DNA from: Eubacterium sp. AB3007
GTDB taxonomy: Bacteria > Bacillota > Clostridia > Peptostreptococcales > Anaerovoracaceae
Direction: 5' to 3'
Assembly (NCBI RefSeq): GCF_000688015.1
Contig: NZ_JIAD01000001.1
Span: forward strand, 496,001 to 560,000
Length of the DNA: 64,000 nucleotides
Part shown: positions 9,896 through 17,965 of the stretch, piece after piece
How positions within the stretch are numbered: position 1 is the stretch's first letter
Layout of the letters: every line of letters starts with the position of its first letter
Program-made: the position numbers and the translations under genes
The notes under the pieces: generated by a model
Seen by the model: only the letters and a program-made list of their open reading frames with translations
Told to the model about the DNA's origin: nothing
The model's database searches: none

Positions 9896-10295
9896 AATCG
9901 AACACCACCTTCGTGTTTCTTCTGGCATCCTTCCGCGAACGGACACCGGCGATATTGATCGTGATCCTGGCCACATCCAGCCCCAGTGATTCCTCAGCGG
10001 CACTCCTGATGTCATCCGCCAGTCGCTTGGTGACCCTGCGAATAGAAAGACCGAACCGAATGATGACACTGAACTCCAGAGAGATACGCATCCCATCGAT
10101 GTAGTCCACATCGATCAGCTTGGCGGTATCCGACACGGCATTCCAGCTGTTCTTGTCCACTTGTTTCCCCTTATCTGTGGAAGGCCATAGGCTGTTGGTC
10201 AATTCTCCATCACGGATGCAGTCAGTGATCAGACTGGCAAAGACCACGTTGGAGACACTGATGGTACCATAGTCGGTTTCTTTCGTAATGATCAT
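9882..10295 (-). CDS. Asp23/Gls24 family envelope stress protein
   Basis: 137 residues of the Asp23/Gls24 (YloU) family, small proteins attached to the inner face of the membrane and linked to envelope stress. The start MIITKETDYGTISVSNVVFASLI and the later VIIRFGLSIRRVTKRLADDIRSA match the family pattern. Unlike the usual Firmicutes order, the dihydroxyacetone-kinase-like yloV gene is absent: recG follows directly with a 14-nt overlap. Confidence 0.88.
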   Translation of the reverse strand: MIITKETDYGTISVSNVVFASLITDCIRDGELTNSLWPSTDKGKQVDKNSWNAVSDTAKLIDVDYIDGMRISLEFSVIIRFGLSIRRVTKRLADDIRSAAEESLGLDVARITINIAGVRSRKDARRNTKVVFDYVSD

Positions 10296-10368
10296 AGGAA
10301 ATCCTTTCTCTGTCGTAAAACAAAAACTGCCATGCCTTGCAGCATGACAGGATCCTCACGATCAGCGA

Positions 10369-10560
10369 TTAGACGGCACGGTTGACTTTGCCGGATCTCA
10401 GGCACTGTGTGCAAACTTTGGCCCTTCTGACAGTCCCGTTGTCGTCGATTCTGACGATCTGGATATTTGCGTTCCACTTTCTTCTCGTGTGTCTCATGGA
10501 GTGGGATACGTTGTTTCCGGAAACCTGTCCCTTCCCGCAAATCTCACATTTTCTTGACAT
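10369..10560 (-). CDS. rpmB: 50S ribosomal protein L28
   Basis: 63-residue protein of the large ribosomal subunit. MSRKCEICGKG at the start, SHSMRHTRRKWNANIQ in the middle and VCTQCLRSGKV near the end; the two CxxC pairs mark the zinc-binding form. The ATG at 10558-10560 follows GGGAGGTGCAGGAA, a strong ribosome binding site; a longer in-frame start upstream would run into the promoter. Confidence 0.98.
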   Translation of the reverse strand: MSRKCEICGKGQVSGNNVSHSMRHTRRKWNANIQIVRIDDNGTVRRAKVCTQCLRSGKVNRAV

Positions 10561-10635
10561 TTCCTGCACCTCCCATCGTATATCGTAAATCTCTTTGATT
10601 CCATAGTAAAATGCGTGTTTTACCACACGGATGTG

Positions 10636-10665
10636 ATTATAACACACATTCCCCTCACAGCACAA
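10636..10665 (-). promoter_or_regulatory. rpmB: Promoter of rpmB
   Basis: Minus strand TTGTGC (10660-10665) and TATAAT (10636-10641) with an 18-bp spacer, about 75 bp upstream of rpmB. Confidence 0.6.
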
Positions 10666-10685
10666 GTCTTTTTTTCAGATTCCTC

Positions 10686-11231
10686 CTATCTGACACGATT
10701 TTTTTCGTAATACTCGGATCTGAGCATGGACATGAGACAGAGGTCATAGTACTTTCCGTTCTTCTTGCCGGCGTGACGCATGGTGCCCTCGTCTGTAAAT
10801 CCGATCTTATGGTACAGGTGTCTGGCCGGCATGTTACGTGTGAAGTAATCGATAGTCACACGCTCCATGTGATGATTGATGAACGCATACTCCAGTATGC
10901 AACGCAACGCTTCCTCTCCATATCCCTTGTTACGCTGTTCAGTATCCGCTATATAGATTCTGGTGATGTCCATGGAGTCTTCCTCATGATCGATTCGGGA
11001 CAGGTAGATCCTCCCGATGGGTGTACCGCTCGGTTTGATCGTGATTGTGAAGAGCTCCTTGGTAGGATCCTGGGAATAGTTGATGAAGTTCCGTACGATC
11101 TCCTCGTAATCTCTGTCCTCGTTCATCGTAAAGAACTCCTGTACATCGGCTCTCTTCTCCCACTCTGCGAACAGGACACAATCATCGAACACCGATTCCC
11201 TCAGAATAAGATTCCTTGTTTCCAACATCAT
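10686..11231 (-). CDS. GNAT family N-acetyltransferase (RimJ/RimL type)
   Basis: 181 residues with the layout of ribosomal-protein/small-molecule GNAT acetyltransferases: MLETRNLILRES at the start, IGRIYLSRID in the middle, the acetyl-CoA pyrophosphate loop region AEQRNKGYGEEAL (near residue 120) and a terminal ARHLYHKIGFTDEGTMRH. The substrate cannot be predicted. It is a separate unit between rpmB and the divergent lipoprotein gene. Confidence 0.88.
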   Translation of the reverse strand: MMLETRNLILRESVFDDCVLFAEWEKRADVQEFFTMNEDRDYEEIVRNFINYSQDPTKELFTITIKPSGTPIGRIYLSRIDHEEDSMDITRIYIADTEQRNKGYGEEALRCILEYAFINHHMERVTIDYFTRNMPARHLYHKIGFTDEGTMRHAGKKNGKYYDLCLMSMLRSEYYEKNRVR

Positions 11232-11330
11232 ACCACCTGCTTAAAAAAATCACAAAACCTTTACACTATCCATTCATTTTATGCTATCATTATATAGTAT
11301 TTCGACGCAGATTTAAAGGAGTTATTGAAA

Positions 11331-12755
11331 ATGTACCCGAAAAAATCCATCAAGTTAACACTCACGCTATGTCTGCTGCTACTACTTGTGCTCTTTACAT
11401 CCTGCGCTGCCGGAAAAGAACCAGAGCCTCCAAAGGAAAATAACAGCGACAAGATCTCGACCAAAATAGATGCTTATACCACCGATCTTCTGGATTCCTC
11501 GGATTCCATGCAATCCAACCAGGCCATACTGAAATATCTCTCTGACTGGGCAGAAGCCAAGAAGATCGACCACTATCTGGACAAGGCTGGTAACTTGATC
11601 TTCACACGGGGAGCTTCTGAAGGATATGGCCAGTGTGCCCCCACTGTACTTCTCTGTCCCTGTGACTACAGACAGTACCAGCAGTGCATCCCGCCAATCG
11701 CCATGTCCCTGTATCTGATCAAGAATACTGAAGATGCAGGAAGACTCACAGTGATCTACACGCCCTCTGAGGGCGATCGATACAAGGCTTTGTCCTCACT
11801 GGATCAGAATCTGCTTCCGGATAATGCCGGGATCCTGACGCTGAATCCCGGTCCCAAGGGCGTCTTCGCCACTTCCTCTGCAGCAGGATCGACTTATCGT
11901 TTCCAGTTGAAGGGAAAGCGCGCCGATCCGCAGCTGACTGCAGCCTATCAGATCCAGATCACAGGCCTTCCCACCTATTTTCCGGATGCAAGGGTGGATC
12001 AGGCAGTCAATCCTATCAGCGAACTGGAAAATATACTGACATGGATCAATAATCGCAAGGACTCGTTTGAACTGGCTTCCTTTCACAGCGGGATCGACCA
12101 GTCCCTCTATGCGCCCTCCGCTTCCATGACCATCACCATCGATGCTAATGACGAGGCAGCCTTCCTGGAGAAGATGGGCGATCTACAGGAAAAATGGACG
12201 GAGAAGTATAGCAAGGACTATCCGGACTCCGCCCTCACCTATCAGAAGACTGACCTCCCAAAGAAAGTCTACAACGCAGATACGACACACAGGCTGGTCA
12301 GTTTCATGTACACGCTGCTGAATGGGGAGTATTACAGAGATGACGAAGGTAACCTTCTCTCTATATGCAGCATAACCGGGATCAGCACCGAGAAGAAAAC
12401 CATCAGGATCATATCCTCCGCCTACAGCCTGGATGAGACTGTCCTCAAGGAGATCGACAACGGAGAAATGACCCTGGCAAATCTGTCGGGAGCCGGATTC
12501 GAAACGATCCATGCCCTTCCTCTGTGGAACGGCGTGGAAGACTCTGATTTTACAAAAGCCATCAAGAAATCTTACGATAAGATCTCCGGCAAGAGCCTAC
12601 ACTACGATCGTTCTGTGGCGCCCACCTGCACGGGCTATGTGCAGTCCCTCACGAAAAGCCAGGACCTTCTGAGCATCACTGTCAGCGACAACATCGTCAA
12701 GGAATGCACGGAAACAATCCTGGATTATATGTCCTCGCTGAAAGAGGTCGAATGA
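11331..12755 (+). CDS. Lipoprotein with a degenerate PepD (M20) dipeptidase fold
   Basis: 474 residues with a lipoprotein signal (LLLLLVLFTSC, cysteine near residue 25) followed by a domain of about 440 residues whose layout follows cytosolic PepD dipeptidases: ILKYLSDWAEAKKIDHYLDK, NLIFTRGASEGYGQCAPTVLL, VFATSSAAG, SFHSG, and KISGKSLHYDRS near the end. The key residues appear lost: the metal-binding HxD after the PTVLL strand is CPCDY, and the catalytic glutamate pair before VFATSSAAG reads LNPGPKG. I infer a surface-anchored, inactive, probably ligand-binding relative. The ATG at 11331 follows AAAGGAG by 9 nt. It is the only member of its unit, ending in a hairpin terminator. Confidence 0.72.
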   Translation: MYPKKSIKLTLTLCLLLLLVLFTSCAAGKEPEPPKENNSDKISTKIDAYTTDLLDSSDSMQSNQAILKYLSDWAEAKKIDHYLDKAGNLIFTRGASEGYGQCAPTVLLCPCDYRQYQQCIPPIAMSLYLIKNTEDAGRLTVIYTPSEGDRYKALSSLDQNLLPDNAGILTLNPGPKGVFATSSAAGSTYRFQLKGKRADPQLTAAYQIQITGLPTYFPDARVDQAVNPISELENILTWINNRKDSFELASFHSGIDQSLYAPSASMTITIDANDEAAFLEKMGDLQEKWTEKYSKDYPDSALTYQKTDLPKKVYNADTTHRLVSFMYTLLNGEYYRDDEGNLLSICSITGISTEKKTIRIISSAYSLDETVLKEIDNGEMTLANLSGAGFETIHALPLWNGVEDSDFTKAIKKSYDKISGKSLHYDRSVAPTCTGYVQSLTKSQDLLSITVSDNIVKECTETILDYMSSLKEVE

Positions 12756-12760
12756 TAAAC

Positions 12761-12797
12761 ATAGAGCTGCGGTCATCGCAGCTCTATTGCTTTCTGA
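12761..12797. terminator. Bidirectional hairpin terminator
   Basis: An inverted repeat ATAGAGCTGCG...CGCAGCTCTAT (12761-12787) follows the lipoprotein gene on the plus strand, with TGCTTTCT after it; the same hairpin covers the last codons of the convergent GH25 lysozyme gene. Confidence 0.6.
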
Positions 12798-13611
12798 CAA
12801 AGTATATGTTCATGTCCGTCTTGCGGGAGATCCCTTTCACTTTCGCCTTATTGGAGTATTGCCACATGCTGAAAACGAAGGGATAAGATGTCTTGTCGGT
12901 GTAATGGGCCAGCCAAACCGGATATCTGGTCAGATAGCCGAGATTGATGTCGGTCAACAGCCACCGCGGATTGCCGTATACCATCGGTACATAACCGTGA
13001 GACTGAATGGTTGTACAGAAGGCATCAGCGATCTCGGTCTTCTGCTTTCGGGTGAGGTTTCCGATCCTGCTTCCGGACGTCTCCTCCATATCAAAGGCAA
13101 CCGGCATGCTGACTTCCTTCCCGCGGATCTTACGTACTACATATCTGGCTTCTTCCACCGCCTCTTCTACGGAGTTTGCCTGGGAGAAGAAATATACGCC
13201 TACCTTGAGACCGGCTGCCTTCGCGTTCTTCAGGTTCTCCGCGAAACGACTGTCCTCCTGAATACGTCCGGAATCCGTAGCTCGATACCCCACTCGGATC
13301 ATGGCGAAAGAGATGCCCTGCTTACGCACTTTCTTCCAGTTGATCTTTCCTTGATAAACGGAAACATCAACGCCCGCTTCCGAGGTGTAGCGACTGTCCT
13401 CATATAGCAGATTTCCGTTCTCCTCATAAAACCCATCCTCGCTGTATGGAGATGCAGATACGGACATCTTCTCACCGAGCCCCTCATATTCCCCCAACGC
13501 AAAACGAAAAATACAAAAGACAAAGAGACATGCGATCGCAATCATTGCAAGTATAACGATCGCGCTAGCCAGTCTCCTGTCTCTCTTTCGGACCCGTCTC
13601 TTCCGGGTCAA
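12784..13611 (-). CDS. Membrane-anchored GH25 lysozyme
   Basis: 275 residues. An N-terminal basic stretch (MTRKRRVRKRDRR) and one hydrophobic segment (about 15-40) anchor the protein outside the membrane; a GH25 muramidase domain fills residues 70-275. Visible family features are AGVDVSVYQGKINWKKV (first catalytic aspartate), FAMIRVGYR, GVYFFSQA, the catalytic pair in AFDMEE near residue 170, and FSMWQYS near the end. It should cleave peptidoglycan in the cell's own wall. The start is a TTG that overlaps the stop of the upstream 35-codon gene (TTGA), suggesting translational coupling. Confidence 0.92.
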   Translation of the reverse strand: MTRKRRVRKRDRRLASAIVILAMIAIACLFVFCIFRFALGEYEGLGEKMSVSASPYSEDGFYEENGNLLYEDSRYTSEAGVDVSVYQGKINWKKVRKQGISFAMIRVGYRATDSGRIQEDSRFAENLKNAKAAGLKVGVYFFSQANSVEEAVEEARYVVRKIRGKEVSMPVAFDMEETSGSRIGNLTRKQKTEIADAFCTTIQSHGYVPMVYGNPRWLLTDINLGYLTRYPVWLAHYTDKTSYPFVFSMWQYSNKAKVKGISRKTDMNIYFVRKQ

Positions 13612-13715
13612 AGTTCTTCCTTCTCTTTCTCAGACTCGCTGAGTTCCTGGCAGGCACTGGCCAACACCAGAATCGCCAGCGTACAAAGACTGAATACCAT
13701 CCACTTATACTTCAT
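13608..13715 (-). CDS. 35-residue putative lipopeptide coupled to the lysozyme gene
   Basis: A short gene with an ATG at 13715 preceded by AAGGGGGAATTACCT, a good ribosome binding site. The product begins MKYKWMVFSLCTLAILVLAS and has a lipobox-like LASAC at residues 18-22, then an acidic, charged tail of 13 residues rich in E and K. If processed it would leave a lipidated peptide of about 14 residues. It is the first gene after the promoter at 13778-13806 and its TGA overlaps the TTG of the lysozyme gene. I know no family for it; it could also serve as a leader that controls lysozyme translation. Confidence 0.6.
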   Translation of the reverse strand: MKYKWMVFSLCTLAILVLASACQELSESEKEKEEL

Positions 13716-13777
13716 AGGTAATTCCCCCTTCCCCTTATAACGGTATTCCGTTCCTTTCATCTCATTCTAATGAAATA

Positions 13778-13806
13778 ATAGTATCATATCATGAGGAAAC
13801 TTTCAA
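13778..13806 (-). promoter_or_regulatory. Promoter of the lipopeptide-lysozyme unit
   Basis: Minus strand TTGAAA (13801-13806), 17-bp spacer, TACTAT (13778-13783). Its -35 box directly abuts the -35 box of the divergent promoter at 13807. Confidence 0.65.
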
Positions 13807-13835
13807 TTGCAAGTATCACTTATTTATGGTACAAT
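13807..13835 (+). promoter_or_regulatory. Promoter of the surface-protein gene
   Basis: Plus strand TTGCAA (13807-13812), 17-bp spacer, TACAAT (13830-13835), 45 bp upstream of the TTG start at 13881. Confidence 0.65.
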
Positions 13836-13880
13836 TTGAGGGTATGTAAGTTGTAGAAAGAAGACGAAAAGAGGTAAATT

Positions 13881-16205
13881 TTGAAGAGAAAGTTTTTTAC
13901 GTCCATTCTGATCCTCCTCGTCGCGTTCACCCTGTCGTTTACGTCTGTGTTTGCGGATACTCCGCTGGGCAGCGACCAGGGTGCACCAGAAGATCAACAG
14001 ACACAGAGTCAGAGTTCTGAGGATGAGAATACCGGTGCTGATCCGGTCGAGAACCCGGATCAGAACGCAGATGCGACAAAAAACGACGAAGGTCAGCAAG
14101 AGATCGATGCCAATGTCGAGAACGAGCAGAATGCTTCGGAAGAGCCTGCATCGGCACAGGCGCTCCGTGCACCGGCCCCAGTTACTTATGAGAAGCTCAC
14201 CTTCTCCACCAAGTCTCTGGCACTGAAGGCGAAGCTCATCTCCTCCAACAAGGACAATTCTAAGACACTGACCTGGGGGAAGAACATCAACTACGTTTTC
14301 ACACTCACTCCCCAGGGAGGAGCTCCGGGACAGAAGAAAACTGTCAATGTATCTCTGGCAAACACATATAAGAGTCCAACAGTCGAGAAGGTGGTCGACT
14401 TCGGTGATCTGACATTTGACAAGCCGGGCGAATACAAGTACACCGTAACGGAGACACTGAAAAACAACAGCGCAGACCTGTACAGTAAGTTCTTCACCAG
14501 GAACGACACCAAGGTCCGCACCGTGACCATCACCGTCACAGCGAACAGCGACAATAAGCTGGAAGCAAAGGCATCCGTCTCAGGTGGTGCTTTCAACAAC
14601 AGCGTGTTCGACATCGACCGGCCTTATTCCGTCATGGTGAGACCCAGCGGGATCAACAAGGTCAAGACCTCCCTGCCACGCGGATTCAAACATGCTACTG
14701 TCTACCAGTGTGAAGGCAGAAGTACTTCCACAGGAACCTACATTGTCTGGTATTCCGTTGGTGGCGCCAAGGGATATATCATCTACAAGAAGGCCGGCAC
14801 CACCGGCAAGTGGAAATATGTCAAGAAGGTGAAGGGATACAGTTACCTTTCCTACCGTGACAAGCACGTACGCAATGGCGGCTTTTATCAGTACAAGGTC
14901 ATTGCTTACACCAAGAAAACCAAGAAGAAACCTGCCATCAATCCCAAGGACAACACCGGGATCATGAGCACCTACTTCCTTACCAAGCCGGTCTGCTCCC
15001 AATCCGGTAAGACCGTCTCCTGGAGAACCAACAGCAAGGCGGACGGCATGCGTGTCGAGGTCTCCAAGAACAACATCTTCATTGGTTCGCAGGTCTACAT
15101 GGTACCGAAGGGCAGAAACAGCCTGGTCATCCCGAACTTCAGCACCGGCAATGGCGGCTACAAGTACGTTCGAGTCATGCCCTACAAGAAGTTCGATGGC
15201 CGTTATCACTACGGTCTGCCCTGGCTGAATGGATACACCTACAAGAACTTCTACACAAACGTCGAGTTCATCGTGAAGGACCAGTTCAAGAACGAGTCCT
15301 CCAAACACCAGAACTCAAGGGACGTGAAAGAGATGCTGTCCATGGCTGGACAGAAGATGTGGGGATGGGATACCACTCAGGGAATCACCTACGATGGCAA
15401 GTACGCCTATATGAACGTAGAAAACAGATATGCCAACTCCATCAAGGTCATCAAGATGGATACTACCAACAACTTCAAGGTGGTAAAGGTATCGGCGCCG
15501 GTACAGGGTTGTCATGGCAATGACATCACCTATAACAGTGACACCAAGAAGCTCTATATCACCTACTCCTACTTCAACAAGCGGTATGTGGCTCGTATGA
15601 ACCCGAATACCATGAAGTACGAGGGCAGAAACTACATCAAGGTTCCCTATCACATCGCTGGACCTCACGGCCACAAGGCGATCAGGAACCTGAACTGTTA
15701 CAACGAGATTCATTACGACAATGTGAAGAAGCAATACCTTCTGAAGAAAAAGGAATCTCATTCCATGATCGTTCTGGACAAAAACTTCAAGGTCATTCGC
15801 TACATGCGTATCCATGAACGTGTAGAGATCACCAACCAGAATATGCAGGCCACGCCGGAATTCTTCTTCCGCGTACAGAGTAACTACCAGTCCAACCAGA
15901 AGAACAATTATGTTACCGTATTCGACTGGCACGGCACCTATATCACCCACTTCAATCTGAAGTTCGATGGCGTGCTGGGCAAGGCAGAGTTGGAGAACAT
16001 CTTCTTTATCGGTGACCAGATGTACGGTGCCTGCTACAAGAAGTGGTGGGACAAGATGCCGGTAGGCAGCACTGTCAAGCTGGACAAGGTAAAGAAACAC
16101 GGCAAATGGGTATTCAAGACCAAGAAAGTCACCAAGGCCAATCAGAACAGTCTGAGACAGCTCAGAAGAACTTCTTACATCTTCCGGATCAAGGCCTTCG
16201 GTTGA
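13881..16205 (+). CDS. Large secreted surface protein with pilin-type isopeptide domain
   Basis: 774 residues with a signal peptide (MKRKFFTSILILLVAFTLSF, cleavage near VFADT at 25), an acidic low-complexity spacer rich in Q, D, E and N (26-90), a Spy0128-like pilin domain (about 95-240, with FGDLTFDKPGEYKYTVTE-type strands, here DFGDLTFDKPGEYKYTVTE), a fibronectin-like part (about 270-440, with AKGYIIYKKAG) and a C-terminal half with repeated K/Y/N-rich strands that looks like a beta-propeller. No LPxTG sorting signal or membrane tail is seen, so its attachment is unclear. The start is a TTG behind GAGG. Basic and tyrosine-rich composition differs from its neighbours. It ends in a strong terminator. 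Confidence 0.8.
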   Translation: MKRKFFTSILILLVAFTLSFTSVFADTPLGSDQGAPEDQQTQSQSSEDENTGADPVENPDQNADATKNDEGQQEIDANVENEQNASEEPASAQALRAPAPVTYEKLTFSTKSLALKAKLISSNKDNSKTLTWGKNINYVFTLTPQGGAPGQKKTVNVSLANTYKSPTVEKVVDFGDLTFDKPGEYKYTVTETLKNNSADLYSKFFTRNDTKVRTVTITVTANSDNKLEAKASVSGGAFNNSVFDIDRPYSVMVRPSGINKVKTSLPRGFKHATVYQCEGRSTSTGTYIVWYSVGGAKGYIIYKKAGTTGKWKYVKKVKGYSYLSYRDKHVRNGGFYQYKVIAYTKKTKKKPAINPKDNTGIMSTYFLTKPVCSQSGKTVSWRTNSKADGMRVEVSKNNIFIGSQVYMVPKGRNSLVIPNFSTGNGGYKYVRVMPYKKFDGRYHYGLPWLNGYTYKNFYTNVEFIVKDQFKNESSKHQNSRDVKEMLSMAGQKMWGWDTTQGITYDGKYAYMNVENRYANSIKVIKMDTTNNFKVVKVSAPVQGCHGNDITYNSDTKKLYITYSYFNKRYVARMNPNTMKYEGRNYIKVPYHIAGPHGHKAIRNLNCYNEIHYDNVKKQYLLKKKESHSMIVLDKNFKVIRYMRIHERVEITNQNMQATPEFFFRVQSNYQSNQKNNYVTVFDWHGTYITHFNLKFDGVLGKAELENIFFIGDQMYGACYKKWWDKMPVGSTVKLDKVKKHGKWVFKTKKVTKANQNSLRQLRRTSYIFRIKAFG

Positions 16206-16218
16206 TCAAGTAACTGCA

Positions 16219-16255
16219 AGGAGCCACAGCAGAAATCTGCTGTGGCTCCTTTTTT
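16219..16255 (+). terminator. Rho-independent terminator of the surface-protein gene
   Basis: A perfect 15-bp stem (AGGAGCCACAGCAGA with TCTGCTGTGGCTCCT, loop AA) followed by six T residues, 14 nt after the stop codon. Confidence 0.92.
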
Positions 16256-16261
16256 GTCCCA

Positions 16262-16288
16262 TAAAAAACCTCCGCAATATTGCGGAGG
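16262..16288 (-). terminator. Rho-independent terminator of the eutP unit
   Basis: Minus strand hairpin CCTCCGCAAT/ATTGCGGAGG (16269-16288) followed by TTTTTTAT, 37 nt after the eutP-like stop. Confidence 0.85.
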
Positions 16289-16325
16289 ACTGTTTGTAAG
16301 CGATGTGTTCGCATACTCGTTATAT

Positions 16326-16925
16326 TCAGTTTGTTTCGCTCTCCCACTCCTGCAGCCCCTTCTGTTGCAAGCGCATAGCGCGATCCAGCGGAACCGGGTC
16401 AGGTGCAGGCTGCAACAGGAAATCCCGTAGCTCTTCCACGCCCCTTCCTGTTACAGAATCCACCTCAAAAATCCTGTAAACACCGGCATTTTCCAACCAC
16501 TGTCTGGCCATCGGGACGTTCGCCTTCTCTGCGTCTACCTTGGTGATTACTCCAATCAACGGACGGTTGATAGCTGTTGGAAGGCCATAACCGAGAATAC
16601 TGAAGGGTTCATCAGCCCCGCACAGGATCCCCACGATATCACTTTCAAAAGAAAAGCAACAGAGTGCGACGGAAGATTTCTGATATTTAGACTCATAGTA
16701 TTCTCCCGGCGTATCTATAAAGATATCCCAGGTGTTGACATATTGCGTCTTATCGTAATTGATATCCTGATCCTTCAGAGCCTGGATCAGCGTTGTCTTT
16801 CCGGCCTCGCTTCTGCCCGCCAGATAGAGTTTCTGGATAGGCTTTCCGTTGATCGTGGCCTCCTGGGCTGTCCGCTTGGACTGCTCATATTCCATTTGGT
16901 TCAATTCTGACGGACAAAGTGCCAT
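16326..16925 (-). CDS. eutP: EutP/PduV family GTPase-like protein
   Basis: 199-residue P-loop protein of the EutP/PduV family, found with ethanolamine and propanediol microcompartments; its exact job (possible acetate kinase or compartment positioning) is debated. Walker A is LYLAGRSEAGKTTLIQAL near residue 37; DTPGEYYESK and ITKVDAEKA supply the G3 and NKxD-like G4 positions. The chosen ATG at 16925 follows GTGAGG and lies 7 nt after the eutS-like stop; an upstream in-frame start would overlap that gene. It is the last gene of a three-gene unit with two shell proteins. Confidence 0.88.
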   Translation of the reverse strand: MALCPSELNQMEYEQSKRTAQEATINGKPIQKLYLAGRSEAGKTTLIQALKDQDINYDKTQYVNTWDIFIDTPGEYYESKYQKSSVALCCFSFESDIVGILCGADEPFSILGYGLPTAINRPLIGVITKVDAEKANVPMARQWLENAGVYRIFEVDSVTGRGVEELRDFLLQPAPDPVPLDRAMRLQQKGLQEWESETN

Positions 16926-16932
16926 AATTACC

Positions 16933-17364
16933 TCACTGCGTAGAGATCTCACATACTCTGTATCCAAAGACATCTCGGAAGAACTCCAGGTTCTCATACA
17001 TGGCCTGATCAACGGAGGAACGTACCCCCGTTATAATCAGTGTGCCTGAGAAACGATCCATGAATCCCACGTCCACATTCCCCGCCTTCACTGCGATATC
17101 TGCTGCGATGATGGCGTTCTCCGGAGGAGTGATACTCAGGATTCCAAGGGATCCCGACGGGTGCGCACCAGCATGGAATCCGATATCCAACCCCAGGTTG
17201 CTGAATACCGTGTAGTCCGGCGATCCAATGATATGGGCGAAGGTGATCTCCTTCCCGGGTGTAGACACCTGAACAGAGCGGATCTGGCCAGTACCCCCCG
17301 CTCTTTCGATTGCCTTTCCATATATCTCGTTCAGCACCTGATTGATAGAATTACGTTCTGCCAT
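16933..17364 (-). CDS. EutS-type microcompartment shell protein, paralog 1
   Basis: 143-residue single-BMC-domain shell protein of the circularly permuted EutS/PduU type. GKEITFAHIIGSPDYTVFSNLGL (about residues 38-60) and MDRFSGTLIITG (100-112) match EutS. An N-terminal extension of about 30 residues (through INQVLNEIYGKAIERAGG) makes it longer than normal EutS (about 115) and may cover the pore or bind cargo. It lies between paralog 2 (24 nt) and eutP. Two EutS genes in one unit without other shell genes is unusual. Confidence 0.88.
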   Translation of the reverse strand: MAERNSINQVLNEIYGKAIERAGGTGQIRSVQVSTPGKEITFAHIIGSPDYTVFSNLGLDIGFHAGAHPSGSLGILSITPPENAIIAADIAVKAGNVDVGFMDRFSGTLIITGVRSSVDQAMYENLEFFRDVFGYRVCEISTQ

Positions 17365-17388
17365 TTCCTGTCACCTCCCAAACGAAAA

Positions 17389-17760
17389 TTACCGTTTGGT
17401 GATCGGACAGGATACATATCCTAAGGTATCGCGGAAATAGGATACCACCTCGTGGATGGCGTTTGTTACCGCGGAGATCTCTCCCGTGATGATCAATGTT
17501 CCTGAGAATCTGTCCGCAAAACCCAGATAGACCTCTCCGCTCTTCACTGAGATGTCAGAAGCAATGACTACCGACTCCATGGGTGTCATGTTCATGATCC
17601 CTATGGCGGATGTGCTGTAGTCGATGTTCGGATTCAGTCCTAACTTGGTATATACAATGGGAGCCGGACCACCGATGATATGAGCTAAAGTGATCTCTTT
17701 GCCTGCCACTGTTTCCTGTACGATTCTTACCTGCTCGCTGTGGTCATTTCTGTCTTGCAT
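17389..17760 (-). CDS. eutS: EutS-type microcompartment shell protein, paralog 2
   Basis: 123-residue shell protein of the EutS family: GKEITLAHIIGGPAPIVYTKLGL near residue 20, SAIGIMNMTPMESVVIASDISVK, and FADRFSGTLIITGEIS near residue 80. Length is close to classical EutS. The ATG at 17760 follows GAAAGGAAACAATA, a good ribosome binding site; a longer start upstream would reach into the promoter. First gene of the unit behind the promoter at 17794-17823. Confidence 0.9.
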   Translation of the reverse strand: MQDRNDHSEQVRIVQETVAGKEITLAHIIGGPAPIVYTKLGLNPNIDYSTSAIGIMNMTPMESVVIASDISVKSGEVYLGFADRFSGTLIITGEISAVTNAIHEVVSYFRDTLGYVSCPITKR

Positions 17761-17793
17761 TATTGTTTCCTTTCGCTCATATGTATTATAGAC

Positions 17794-17823
17794 ATTATAT
17801 ATCAACTAGCCCGTATAATGCAA
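17794..17823 (-). promoter_or_regulatory. Promoter of the eutS-eutS-eutP unit
   Basis: Minus strand TTGCAT (17818-17823), 18-bp spacer, TATAAT (17794-17799), about 35 bp upstream of eutS. Confidence 0.65.
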
Positions 17824-17919
17824 GATGAACTCACCTTCGTCCTTTCGCATTGTTGTCTACTAGATTAAATACTGAAATATATTATAATACAGATATCTAT
17901 TTTTTTCAACAATCAGGGC

Positions 17920-17948
17920 TTGCAAAATCCTCTTAATTGTACTATAAT
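17920..17948 (+). promoter_or_regulatory. Promoter of tRNA-Pro
   Basis: TTGCAA (17920-17925), 17-bp spacer, TATAAT (17943-17948), 17 bp upstream of the mature tRNA 5' end. Confidence 0.8.
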
Positions 17949-17965
17949 AACTCTCGGACAGATAG

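Noticed and set aside
7853..10111. RecG with a 72-residue N-terminal extension
   Set aside because: The extension is out-of-frame reading of asp23 with no similarity to RecG; ATG 9895 gives the family N-terminus.
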